From NCBI GenBank assembly GCA_051745935.1, contig JBNJEM010000113.1, forward strand, positions 1 through 15,148: a DNA stretch of 15,148 bases, written 5' to 3'. The position numbers and the translations under genes are program-made. Positions within the stretch are counted from its first letter, which is position 1. Each line of letters starts with the position of its first letter. Under the pieces are notes generated by a model, which saw nothing but the letters and a program-made list of their open reading frames with translations, searched no databases and had not been told where the DNA came from. This document shows positions 7,599 through 14,596 of this stretch, piece by piece. The stretch comes from JBNJEM01 sp051745935. Its GTDB lineage: Bacteria; Planctomycetota; Planctomycetia; Pirellulales; Pirellulaceae.

Positions 7599-7685
7599 GT
7601 GTATTCACTGGTTTGGGACGGATCATCGGGGATGTCGAATAAGCCCTGATCGAAAACGTCATGGAAAAAGTCGGCGGAGTTTTCA

Positions 7686-7863
7686 ACTCAAAGTGTAAAC
7701 GTTTTGCGCCCTTCGAACGACCCAGACGCTGGAAAAGCGCTGGTTTCAGGTCGTGTCCGGGTGGGTGGAATTTGAACCCGTGACGGGTGCGGTCATAGCC
7801 GAAAAGGCCCCGAAATCCGGGACTGTACCAGCTAGTGGAGACGCGAAACTGACTGTTTGAGTT
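7686..7863 (+). repeat. 178-bp direct repeat, copy 1
   Basis: Aligns from ACTCAAAGTGTAA to GAGTT with 9998-10174. By hand I count about 16 substitutions and one single-base gap, near 90 percent identity. A perfect palindrome ACCCGT-G-ACGGGT (7776-7788) is conserved in both copies. The copy ends 52 bases before the GTG chosen for the heparinase-like gene and 10 bases before an alternative upstream GTG. Confidence 0.93.
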
Positions 7864-7915
7864 TTGAACAAGAGTGAAACGTAGTGGGAATCGCGGTAGC
7901 GATCGGGGAGAGACG

Positions 7916-9661
7916 GTGGAGGAACAACGGGATTTGCATCTAGGGAGGGGGGACTTACCCGCTTCCGAGCAGTGGAACGAATGGGTTCGGTATTTGTCAT
8001 CGCGCCGGACTCCCGGCCGTTTGTTGGAATTGACTCGGCCCGCGCGGACGCATCCGCTGAAATGGGCCTTGCCGGATCGATATGAGGACCTGAATAATCC
8101 AACGCTACTGGACCAGCTTACGGGATTGAGTGCGAGGAAGCGTTTCGTTACCGGCGAAGTGGTTTCACGTTTGGGCCACTGGCTCAACGAATTGCCTCAT
8201 TGGAAAGCGGACAGCCTGTTGGCCTTGGAGTGTCTCGCCTGTTGTCATGCACTTCCGCGGTTGGGACCGATCGTGTCGGAAACGCAATGGCGGGAGCTAC
8301 TTAGGCAGCTTGAGACCATCGCGGAGGAAGCTGGCGGGATCGGGCTGGACGAGACACCGGTTACACACCAGTTGCTCCAAGGCGAGCTGCCCTTGACGCT
8401 TGCCTATCTATTTCCCGAACTGGACAAATACCAGGCGTTTGCTGGCCGCGCGGCATCGGCATTGTCGTTGGGGGCAATCGAATTGACCGATGGAGAAGGG
8501 CTGGTCCACGCGCGACACATCCCGCTGTCTCGCCAGCTGCTGGCGTGCTGGACCCGGTGTGGTGTCATGGCATCCGCGGCGGGCCTGGAGTGTTTTGATC
8601 GGGACGCTCGCAATCAATACGAATGGGCGGTGCGACAGGCATTGCGACTGAGCCGCGGTGATGGCTCGCTGCTGTTCGGCAGCGGCGTGGGGGGACGGTG
8701 GTGTCCCGACCTTTTTCGCACCGCGCTACGCCAAGCAAAGGATGGCCAGGACGACACGATCGCCAAACTGATCTTGCCCGGCAAAGGTGAACAGGTACCG
8801 GAGCGACAAGCGCGCCAGCTTCCCGCCCCGTCGGTTTATTCCGAGTGGGCTGAAGCCTGCGTGATGCGATCGAAATGGGCACGCAAGAGCCCCCGGTTCG
8901 CGTGTGTTTTTGACAATAAAGACCTTCGGACCGAATTGAGCACGCGGGGGCGGGTGATATGGTCCGGCGGTACGAACCCCCGTTTACATGTGAACGGGCA
9001 ACGTCTCGCGATAGCAAGCAGCTGGACCGAACTCTGCTGGTTTACCGACGAGGACGTGGACTATTTGGAGCTGCAAGCTGACTATGACGAGGGTTGGACA
9101 ATCCAACGGCAGATGCTGCTGGCACGCCATGACGATTTCCTGCTGCTGGCCGACGCGGTGATCGGGCCCGAGGCGGCGGAGATTCGCTACGAGAACCGAT
9201 GGCCAATGGCGGACGAGATCGAATTCGTGCCCGAGGACGCGACGCGGGAAGGGTACCTGAAGACCGTTCGTCCCCTCTGCACGGCCTTGCCCCTGTCACT
9301 CCCTGAATGGCGCGCCGCGCCTGGAACGGGCCGTTTGGACATGGCGGACCAGGAACTGCGCCTCCAATTGGACGGATCCGGGCAGCGGCTTTACGCCCCC
9401 CTGTTTATTGACCTGGCCCCTCGCCGCTGGGTGGAGAAACGCACGTGGCGGCAACTCACGGTGGCTGAGCGGTTACGGATTCAGCCAGCCGAGGTGGCGG
9501 CGGGCTATCGCGTGCAACTAGGCCGCCAACACTGGCTCATTTATCGCTCCCTCGCGCCCCCCGCCAATCGAACACTGCTCGGCCAAAACCTCTGCCACGA
9601 GTTTGTCGCCGGGCGGTTCAACCTCGACGGCAGCCTCACCGAATTGATTGAAATTGAATAG
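7916..9661 (+). CDS. Heparinase II/III-like protein (polysaccharide lyase-type architecture)
   Basis: The 581-residue protein has two parts. The N-terminal half is alpha-helical, with regular Leu/Trp-rich helices such as SRLGHWLNELPHWKADSLL and SRQLLACWTRCGVMASAAGL, as expected for an alpha/alpha toroid. The C-terminal half is rich in beta strands (TRGRVIWSGGTNPRLHVNG, DVDYLELQADYDEGWTIQRQ, LLARHDDFLLLADAVIG), like the C-terminal beta-sandwich of the heparinase II/III family. The assignment rests on this architecture and resemblance, not on a checked catalytic triad, so activity is unproven. No signal peptide is seen from either start, which is odd for a lyase. I chose the GTG at 7916 because GGGGAG (7905-7910) lies five bases upstream; the frame also has a GTG at 7874, just after repeat copy 1, giving 595 residues. 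The gene stands between the two 178-bp repeats. Confidence 0.62.
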   Translation: MEEQRDLHLGRGDLPASEQWNEWVRYLSSRRTPGRLLELTRPARTHPLKWALPDRYEDLNNPTLLDQLTGLSARKRFVTGEVVSRLGHWLNELPHWKADSLLALECLACCHALPRLGPIVSETQWRELLRQLETIAEEAGGIGLDETPVTHQLLQGELPLTLAYLFPELDKYQAFAGRAASALSLGAIELTDGEGLVHARHIPLSRQLLACWTRCGVMASAAGLECFDRDARNQYEWAVRQALRLSRGDGSLLFGSGVGGRWCPDLFRTALRQAKDGQDDTIAKLILPGKGEQVPERQARQLPAPSVYSEWAEACVMRSKWARKSPRFACVFDNKDLRTELSTRGRVIWSGGTNPRLHVNGQRLAIASSWTELCWFTDEDVDYLELQADYDEGWTIQRQMLLARHDDFLLLADAVIGPEAAEIRYENRWPMADEIEFVPEDATREGYLKTVRPLCTALPLSLPEWRAAPGTGRLDMADQELRLQLDGSGQRLYAPLFIDLAPRRWVEKRTWRQLTVAERLRIQPAEVAAGYRVQLGRQHWLIYRSLAPPANRTLLGQNLCHEFVAGRFNLDGSLTELIEIE

Positions 9662-9665
9662 TGGC

Positions 9666-9697
9666 CATGGCTGCCATGTGACATGGCTGCCACGTGA
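9666..9697. repeat. 16-bp tandem pair
   Basis: CATGGCTGCCATGTGA is followed directly by CATGGCTGCCACGTGA (one difference), immediately after the heparinase-like stop codon. Confidence 0.85.
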
Positions 9698-9911
9698 CAA
9701 GAGTCATGGCGCGGCAACGCGAGCCTCCGGCATCCTCGGAGGGTTGGGAATTTGGCGTCGTTCCAGATTCCGCCGGGCCAAGATGAACCTCGAACTCCGT
9801 TCAGTCCTCGGGTCGATGGGCTTGGAATCCCAGCGTGCTTGAGAAAAGGGACGCCTGATTCCCGATCCGAATGCCTGCCGTGGAAAGAAACGCGGCTTGA
9901 CCAATCCATGG

Positions 9912-9941
9912 TTACAATCAGGCGGGTCCGGATGGTATGAT
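9912..9941 (+). promoter_or_regulatory. Possible sigma70-type promoter for yggS
   Basis: TTACAA (9912-9917) and TATGAT (9936-9941) are separated by 18 bases. If used, the transcript would carry a leader of about 230 bases that includes the palindrome at 9971-9985 and the whole repeat copy 2. Confidence 0.33.
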
Positions 9942-9970
9942 GAGGGGTCAGCTACATGTGAGATGGGGGG

Positions 9971-9985
9971 GCGAGTGCCACTCGC
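9971..9985. other. Perfect 7+1+7 inverted repeat
   Basis: GCGAGTG-C-CACTCGC. With a one-base centre it is better read as a DNA-level palindrome or cruciform than as an RNA hairpin. It lies 12 bases before repeat copy 2. Confidence 0.7.
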
Positions 9986-9997
9986 GATATGATTATT

Positions 9998-10174
9998 ACT
10001 CAAAGTGTAAGCGTGTCGCGCCCTTCGAACGACCCAGACGCTGGAAAAGCCCTGGTTTCAGGTCGTGTCCGGGTGGATCGAATTTGAACCCGTGACGGGT
10101 GCAGTCATGGCCGAAAAGGCGCCGAAAGCCGGGCTTTACCAGCTAGTCGAGACGCGAAGCTTACAGTTCGAGTT
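9998..10174 (+). repeat. 178-bp direct repeat, copy 2
   Basis: Partner of 7686-7863 in the same orientation. It ends six bases before the yggS ATG, so it forms nearly the whole upstream region of that gene. The conserved ACCCGT-G-ACGGGT palindrome is present. A CCAG-A-CGCT/AGCGCTGG stem seen in copy 1 is weakened here by one base change without compensation, so that stem is probably not selected. Confidence 0.93.
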
Positions 10175-10180
10175 ATTACC

Positions 10181-10885
10181 ATGGTAAATGAACGCTTGTT
10201 GGCGGATAATTTAGCTGCAGTGAAGGAGGAAATCGCGGCGGCGGCCCAGCGCGGTGGTCGCAACCCCGCCGATGTCACGCTGGTTGCCGTGACCAAGTAC
10301 GTGGATGCTGATATCACCCGTGCCCTGGTACGGGCGGGCTGCCGCGCGGTGGCCGAGAATCGGCCCCAGACGTTGTGGCGAAAAGCTGAATTGCTCCAGG
10401 ATTTACCCATCGAGTGGCACATGGTGGGGCATGTGCAGCGGAATAAAATTCGCCGGACGCTGCCCTTGGTGACCTGGATTCAGTCCGTGGACAGCACCCG
10501 CCTGCTTGACAGCCTTCAGAAGGAATCACGCCGCCTGGACCGGCGCCCGCGCATTTTGTTGGAAGTAAATATATCCCGGGATGCCGAGAAGACGGGGCTA
10601 TTACCCGATGAGGCAATCGCGTTGGCTCCTCGGTTAAGCGAGTGGGACGCGCTTGACATTCGTGGCTTGATGGCCATGTCCGGCCGCTTAAGCAATCGCG
10701 ACGAATGTCGCCGCGAATTCTCCGCGCTTCGCATGCTGCGTGACCGCATGCAACAAGAGTGTCCTCCTGGTGTTTCCTTGTCCCATCTTTCGATGGGAAT
10801 GAGTGCCGATTACGCGAGTGCCGTTGAAGAAGGGGCCACAATGGTTCGGGTGGGGAGTGCTTTGTTTCAAGGACTCGACGCATGA
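10181..10885 (+). CDS. yggS: YggS/PROSC family pyridoxal phosphate homeostasis protein
   Basis: A single-domain alanine-racemase-like barrel that binds PLP and buffers free vitamin B6 in the cytoplasm; no catalytic reaction is established for the family. The PLP lysine is K39 in VTLVAVTKYVDA. Other family blocks are present: AENRPQTLWRKAE (58-70, usually ENRVQE), IEWHMVGHVQRNKI (77-90), LLEVNISRDAEKTGL (126-140), GLMAMSG (162-168), and HLSMGMSADYASAVEEGATMVRVGSALFQG (202-231, the phosphate-binding end). Length, 234 residues, is typical. No clear Shine-Dalgarno precedes the ATG; repeat copy 2 ends six bases before it. The stop overlaps the start of yggU by four bases (ATGA), so translation is probably coupled. 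Confidence 0.95.
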   Translation: MVNERLLADNLAAVKEEIAAAAQRGGRNPADVTLVAVTKYVDADITRALVRAGCRAVAENRPQTLWRKAELLQDLPIEWHMVGHVQRNKIRRTLPLVTWIQSVDSTRLLDSLQKESRRLDRRPRILLEVNISRDAEKTGLLPDEAIALAPRLSEWDALDIRGLMAMSGRLSNRDECRREFSALRMLRDRMQQECPPGVSLSHLSMGMSADYASAVEEGATMVRVGSALFQGLDA

Positions 10886-11187
10886 TGGTGCTAGGCGAGC
10901 ATGCCGAGGGGCTCTTGCTGCCGGTCCGCGCCCAACCCGGCGCGCGCGCCAACGCGATCCGGGGGCTGCATCGGGGCGCCGTCAAGGTGGCGGTTACCCA
11001 AGTGGCGGAGAAAGGAAAAGCCAACAAGGCTCTGACCCAGTTCTTATGCAAGAAGCTGGATCTTCGCCGCTCGCAGCTTACCTTGTGCGCCGGAGAAACG
11101 ACCGCTGACAAACAATTCATCGTTCGCGGGATTGGGCGAGATGAGCTGGTTGCTCGGATCGAAGCGATGCTGCCGGGAAAGGCATAG
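10882..11187 (+). CDS. yggU: YggU/DUF167 family protein
   Basis: A small basic alpha/beta protein of about 100 residues in the DUF167 family, whose role is unknown. Family signatures are visible: LLPVRAQPGARANAIRGLHRGAVKV (the V-x-P-G-A-x-x-N region), KGKANKALTQFLCKKLDL (the GKAN helix), and a C-terminal LTLCAGETTADKQFIVRG strand pair, usually ending G-x-x-S-R-x-K-x-v-x-I. The start ATG overlaps the yggS stop (ATGA); a second ATG follows at 10885 and could be used instead. In enterobacteria yggS and yggU flank yggT; here yggT is absent between them. Confidence 0.9.
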   Translation: MMVLGEHAEGLLLPVRAQPGARANAIRGLHRGAVKVAVTQVAEKGKANKALTQFLCKKLDLRRSQLTLCAGETTADKQFIVRGIGRDELVARIEAMLPGKA

Positions 11188-11546
11188 AGACGGGGCACCC
11201 GCCATGGCGGTCATCCACATGCCAAGGCCCTCCCCGCCAGAGACCACGCCGCTCCCGAAAGGGCAGGGGGGGGATAAGCAAGGGACTGCCGCGGCGTGAG
11301 TGGCGGGTTCGCGCGGCGCGGACCAGGCCGCGGTGGAAGGCGAAGCAAGCGTATTGCCGCCAATACGTTCATATCGCGGCGAGTCGCGCGATAATTAACG
11401 TCTTAGGGCGTAACAGGCGCGCACGGTGCGCGCATCCTTGACGTGAGCGACCAACGGGAGCGCACCATCCCTGTGCGGTGTCCCTATTTGGTTGGCGGCC
11501 CTGCCGCCTTAGGGAGCCGTAGAGCATCGAAGTTGAGTCTTGTAGA
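11188..11546. other. Intergenic stretch with palindromes, no gene
   Basis: No coding frame is supported. A perfect 12-base palindrome CCGCCATGGCGG lies at 11199-11210 just after yggU. A perfect 8+1+8 inverted repeat GCGCGCAC-G-GTGCGCGC lies at 11417-11433, about 115 bases before the next gene, a position that could suit a regulator or a nucleoid protein. No hairpin with a T-run was found after yggU. Confidence 0.5.
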
Positions 11547-12476
11547 ATGGATTCGTTGATGGCGAAGCAGCGAGAAGTCAATCCCCGCAATGATGTGTTT
11601 CCAGCAGGAACGCTTTGGAATCGAGTCCAGCGGACCACCGCGCGCGCTTTACAAAGCGGTGCCATGCAGCCGATTGACACGGAAGCAACTTACTTTTCGG
11701 ATCGCGGAATACAGTTTCTCATCCGCGTGATTTCACGGTTGCGCGACAAGCCACCGCCCGACGAGGACCATAATCCGTTTCTGCCATGCGAAGAAGCGCT
11801 GTACGTGGCCAATGCCCTGGACTCACACCTCTGTGTCCTGAACAAATACAATGTCGTGGACCATCATCTGCTCATTGTTACTCGCGAATTCCAACACCAG
11901 GAAGCCCAGTTGACCCAGCGGGATTTCCATGCCCTCTGGCGCTGCATGCGCGAATACGAGTCATTGGGGTTCTATAATTCCGGAACGCGTTCCGGCGCCA
12001 GTCAACGGCACAAGCACTTGCAGTTGATACCGTCCGCCCCGGGCTGGGACACCAACGGGCATCCGGTGACTCTTTCTTCCAAACTCGATGCCGTCACGTC
12101 TCCCGTGGGGCGGGTCACTCGGGTCGATGGGCTTCCATTTCACCACGCGTTTGTTCGCCGGGATATCGACGATGCCAGGGACGTGGCGGGCGTGGCCATC
12201 GATACGCTGTTTCACTACCGCGAAATGATGTGTTACGTGGGAATCGATCTACCAGAGTCAATCGACGCGTTAGTGGCGACGCCTTACAATTTGCTTGTGT
12301 CCAAGCGGTGGATGCTCCTGGTTCCGCGGGCTCGTGAATGTTTTCGGGGAATCTCCTTGAACGCCCTGGCCTTCGTCGGCGCTTTCCTGGTACAAGACAG
12401 GAAACAACTGGCGCAACTCCTGGAGGCCGGCCCGCTTACGGCGCTGCGGACGGTCGCCTTTCCTCGGGCCGAGTGA
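11547..12476 (+). CDS. ATP adenylyltransferase / Ap4A phosphorylase
   Basis: HIT-superfamily enzyme of the Ap4A phosphorylase II branch (fungal APA1/APA2 type), which cleaves diadenosine tetraphosphate with phosphate to ADP and ATP in the cytoplasm. The N-terminal domain carries NPFLPCEEALYV (76-87) and VLNKYNVVDHHLLIVTREFQHQ (97-118). The nucleotide-binding segment GTRSGASQRHKHLQLIPS (146-163) holds the H155-x-H157-x-Q159 motif; in this branch the third His of the HIT triad is replaced by Gln, as in family members. The C-terminal part YNLLVSKRWMLLVPR (287-301) matches the accessory domain (DUF4922/ATP_transf_2 type). Length, 309 residues, is usual. The start at 11547 lacks a clear ribosome binding site; an ATG at 11559 is an alternative. 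It follows yggU by 359 bases and converges with the sugar transferase. Confidence 0.9.
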   Translation: MDSLMAKQREVNPRNDVFPAGTLWNRVQRTTARALQSGAMQPIDTEATYFSDRGIQFLIRVISRLRDKPPPDEDHNPFLPCEEALYVANALDSHLCVLNKYNVVDHHLLIVTREFQHQEAQLTQRDFHALWRCMREYESLGFYNSGTRSGASQRHKHLQLIPSAPGWDTNGHPVTLSSKLDAVTSPVGRVTRVDGLPFHHAFVRRDIDDARDVAGVAIDTLFHYREMMCYVGIDLPESIDALVATPYNLLVSKRWMLLVPRARECFRGISLNALAFVGAFLVQDRKQLAQLLEAGPLTALRTVAFPRAE

Positions 12477-12505
12477 TCCACGTAGCGTAGGTAATAGCCA
12501 TGATG

Positions 12506-12557
12506 GAGCGAGCAACTTGAGTGTTCCCTGGGGCGGGCCGAGCTGGGAACATCGCTC
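12506..12557. terminator. Nested inverted repeat between convergent genes, possible bidirectional terminator
   Basis: Outer arms GAGCGA (12506-12511) and TCGCTC (12552-12557) enclose inner arms GTTCCC (12523-12528) and GGGAAC (12545-12550). The position, between convergent ends at 12476 and 12596, suits a transcription end for both genes, but there is no T-run, so intrinsic termination is not certain. Confidence 0.35.
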
Positions 12558-12595
12558 GAACTCCTTGAATCAGACCGTCATTTCGTTACCGCTTC

Positions 12596-13627
12596 CTAGC
12601 GAGGCCGACGACGCCAGCGTCCCCATGCCGATGTGAAATGCTCGTTTTGCCGCGTCCCCCGAGCGTTCGCCGCCGCTGGACCATGGGCGGCACGGCTGCT
12701 CGCGTGCCCGTTCCCGTTTCCATGGCCGTTTCCGTTTCCGTTGGCGTTGCCTTCACCCTCTAGAGCTTCATAAGCACTGGGAAGTCTCAAATCGATTTGA
12801 TCGCCAAAATGCTGCCGCAATCGCTTTTCGAGTTCGGCGGCCGAGAACGCATGACCATTCGACTCAGCCAAACGTTCGTCGGGTGGAAAATACTTGGGAT
12901 GGCGGCGACCATCCCGAAAGACACGAAACAGATTGCCCCACGTTGGCTGGAAAACCTTGAGCATGCGACTCATCGTACACAACACCAGCCGCACATCCAG
13001 CGTTAGCGTCGCGTCTTCCACATACTCCAAATCAAGCGCCAGCTTTTCAGCAACACTGTTCAGATTCCTATCGGGCGGCAAATTGATCTGGGCCAAGCCA
13101 GTCACGCCGGGTGGCACCAGAAGGCGGTCCGCGTAATCCGGAAGGGCAATGGACAACACAGCCACGAATTCGGGACGCTCGGGCCGCGGGCCCACGAATG
13201 ACATCTCGCCACGCAGCACGTTATAGATTTGGGGCAGTTCATCGAGATGCAACATTCGCAACAGTTTCCCCACGCCAGTGGTGCGCGGATCATATTCTTC
13301 CGCCCATATAGCCCCCGACTCCAGCTCGGCATCCACCCGCATGCTACGAAGCTTGAACATGGTGAATGGCTTGCCGTCCTTGCCAATCCGGCGCTGCCGA
13401 TAAATGCCCGGCCCGGGCGATGTGAGCCGGATCACCACTACCAGAACGCCGATAACGAGCGAAGCCGGTACCACGAACAGCAGAGCTATACCGCGATCAG
13501 CCATACTCTTCCAACGGAAATAGACCGATGGCGTCGTTGGCTCCAGATTCCGCTCGAGAATCGCACTCCGTCCAACCTCTTCGGAAACTTCATAATCTGG
13601 TTTCAGCCGATTTGCAACAGTCATCAT
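12596..13627 (-). CDS. Polyprenyl-phosphate sugar-1-phosphate transferase (bacterial sugar transferase)
   Basis: Initiates exopolysaccharide or glycan assembly by moving a sugar-1-phosphate from a nucleotide sugar to undecaprenyl phosphate at the inner membrane. The membrane hairpin is ADRGIALLFVVPASLVIGVLVVVIRL (43-68), followed by the family block TSPGPGIYRQRRIGKDGKPF (69-88) and FKLRSM (91-96). Catalytic-region LHLDELPQIYNVLRGEMSFVGPRPERPEF spans 127-154, with the Asp-Glu pair at D129-E130; GVTGLAQI is at 174-181. Only the PglC-like core is present; there is no N-terminal multi-span region of WbaP type. From about residue 235 a C-terminal extension ends in a low-complexity N/G/H run (GNANGNGNGHGNGNGH, 293-308) and a basic tail, unusual for the family. 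GAGAG precedes two adjacent ATGs (13627 and 13624). It lies 71 bases downstream of the EpsI-like gene, probably co-transcribed. Confidence 0.92.
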   Translation of the reverse strand: MMTVANRLKPDYEVSEEVGRSAILERNLEPTTPSVYFRWKSMADRGIALLFVVPASLVIGVLVVVIRLTSPGPGIYRQRRIGKDGKPFTMFKLRSMRVDAELESGAIWAEEYDPRTTGVGKLLRMLHLDELPQIYNVLRGEMSFVGPRPERPEFVAVLSIALPDYADRLLVPPGVTGLAQINLPPDRNLNSVAEKLALDLEYVEDATLTLDVRLVLCTMSRMLKVFQPTWGNLFRVFRDGRRHPKYFPPDERLAESNGHAFSAAELEKRLRQHFGDQIDLRLPSAYEALEGEGNANGNGNGHGNGNGHASSRAAHGPAAANARGTRQNEHFTSAWGRWRRRPR

Positions 13628-13698
13628 GATCTCTCAAAGCTGTCTATCACGAAAGCAAAGCCATTCAATGCCGATCCAATTGTCCAGCCGCATCGACG

Positions 13699-14559
13699 TT
13701 ACCACGAGCGTGGACCAACGTCAGCCGGCTCGCGGTGAAACGGAGAAGCCATAACCATCGGTTCGGACGTCCCGCCATCAAAGGCATTCTGGACGCGGGA
13801 ACACGGTTGTCCCACCGGCTGCCTCCCCCTCCTCACAACGCCATTCCGGTTTCCCGCCACCGACGAGGTGATTGGAAGCGTGCTCCGTTTTGTTGCCGGG
13901 TGGACCGAGTCGCCAGATTCCGCGATGAACTCCCGCAGAAGGTCCGGAATCGGATCCGCGACCGAAAAATCAGACCCCGCCGGTAGACGACAGGAAAACT
14001 GAGCTTTGTACAGGTAAGGAAACAAACCATAGCCCAGCCGCGAAGAACTGGACGCTTCCCATTGCCCCCCCGTGCTCCACGCCCAATACTCCCGAAGCAA
14101 ATGCCGATCGACACCGCGAGATCGAAACGTGGCTACCCAGAATTCTCCATGCAGTTGGGGATGCTCCGGACACACCACAGTCACTTTCTCTTTCGAACCG
14201 ATCTGTTCGTACCCGGAACCACTGGTGCATACCTCCGGTGTGTGTGCTCCAACATATCCCGGCGGTCCCACAATTAAGGTCATGGCAACAGGCGTCCCAC
14301 CATCTCCTCGCCGCACCGTCCTCACCAACGAAGCCGACGGTTGTAATATCTCTCGCGACACTTCATCCAATGTTCCCTCGGAAATGGTTGCCCAGTCCCC
14401 CATGGTCGTCGGAAAACTCATCAACCGCTTCGCCGCGATCTTTTCCCTATCCGAGATGCCCCACCGTCGCCGCAACGTACCTTGCATCCATCCAGACAAG
14501 ATTGTGACAATCACAACAAGGCCAACAGTGGCGTTCCAACTAAACCACCTCAAGGTCAA
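13699..14559 (-). CDS. EpsI-like exosortase-associated protein (DUF3485)
   Basis: Proteins of this family are fused to or encoded next to exosortases in PEP-CTERM/exopolysaccharide loci; their exact role is not settled. One N-terminal membrane segment (ATVGLVVIVTILSGWMQG, 10-27) precedes a periplasmic domain. That domain carries MSFPTTMGDW (47-56), LIVGPPGYVGAHTPEVCTSGSGYEQIG (95-121, with the signature H-T-P-E-V-C at 106-111), and LREYWAWSTGGQWEAS (155-170). The domain appears to end near REFIAES (209-215). The last 70 residues are P/R/S-rich and not family-like, which may mark a frameshift or a read-through tail. The start is a TTG; GGGAAGG is too close to the TTG at 14559 but well spaced (about eight bases) for the in-frame TTG at 14553, which may be the true start. 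Sits upstream of the sugar transferase. Confidence 0.85.
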   Translation of the reverse strand: MTLRWFSWNATVGLVVIVTILSGWMQGTLRRRWGISDREKIAAKRLMSFPTTMGDWATISEGTLDEVSREILQPSASLVRTVRRGDGGTPVAMTLIVGPPGYVGAHTPEVCTSGSGYEQIGSKEKVTVVCPEHPQLHGEFWVATFRSRGVDRHLLREYWAWSTGGQWEASSSSRLGYGLFPYLYKAQFSCRLPAGSDFSVADPIPDLLREFIAESGDSVHPATKRSTLPITSSVAGNRNGVVRRGRQPVGQPCSRVQNAFDGGTSEPMVMASPFHREPADVGPRSW

Positions 14560-14568
14560 TTCCTTCCC

Positions 14569-14596
14569 AGTATAACCAAAAGGACCTCATAAACAA
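14569..14596 (-). promoter_or_regulatory. Possible promoter of the EpsI-like / sugar transferase pair
   Basis: On the minus strand TTGTTT and TATACT are separated by 16 bases. The predicted start site would fall only a few bases before the TTG start, giving a leader too short to hold a full ribosome binding site, so either the transcript is nearly leaderless or the match is chance. Confidence 0.28.

Larger units (their letters stand above)
6434..7685. other. Gene-poor, repeat-rich intergenic stretch
   Basis: About 1.25 kb between the YdjY gene and the heparinase-like gene without a gene I can support. Contents seen: a GC-rich stretch at 6434-6749 that merely extends the YdjY frame; interspersed repeat copies C (7105-7210) and D (7547-7598); and a hairpin with ACGGCC-GAC/GTCGGGCCGT arms near 7478-7510 (one bulge). 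A 220-codon plus-strand frame (6850-7512) and a 195-codon minus-strand frame (6883-7470) cross each other here. Both pass through copy C and neither resembles a family, so they are probably chance frames in GC-rich DNA. Confidence 0.5.
9662..9997. other. Intergenic stretch upstream of yggS
   Basis: No gene was recognised. It contains a 16-base tandem pair, a predicted promoter and a perfect palindrome, each listed separately, and then leads into repeat copy 2. Open frames here overlap on both strands and match no family. Confidence 0.45.

Noticed and set aside
7700..7800. tRNA-like T-arm (GGGTTCAAATTCC) on the minus strand of the 178-bp repeat
   Set aside because: The T-loop sequence looks right but the stem pairs poorly and no matching acceptor 5' strand, D-arm or anticodon arm could be found upstream, so there is no tRNA.
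7546..8187. 213-codon minus-strand open frame
   Set aside because: It is antisense to the start of the heparinase-like gene and reads through the 178-bp repeat; the sequence is arginine/serine/proline-rich like a shadow frame.
7686..10174. Composite transposon with the 178-bp repeats as insertion sequences
   Set aside because: The repeats encode no transposase and have no terminal inverted repeats, so a classical composite transposon is not supported.
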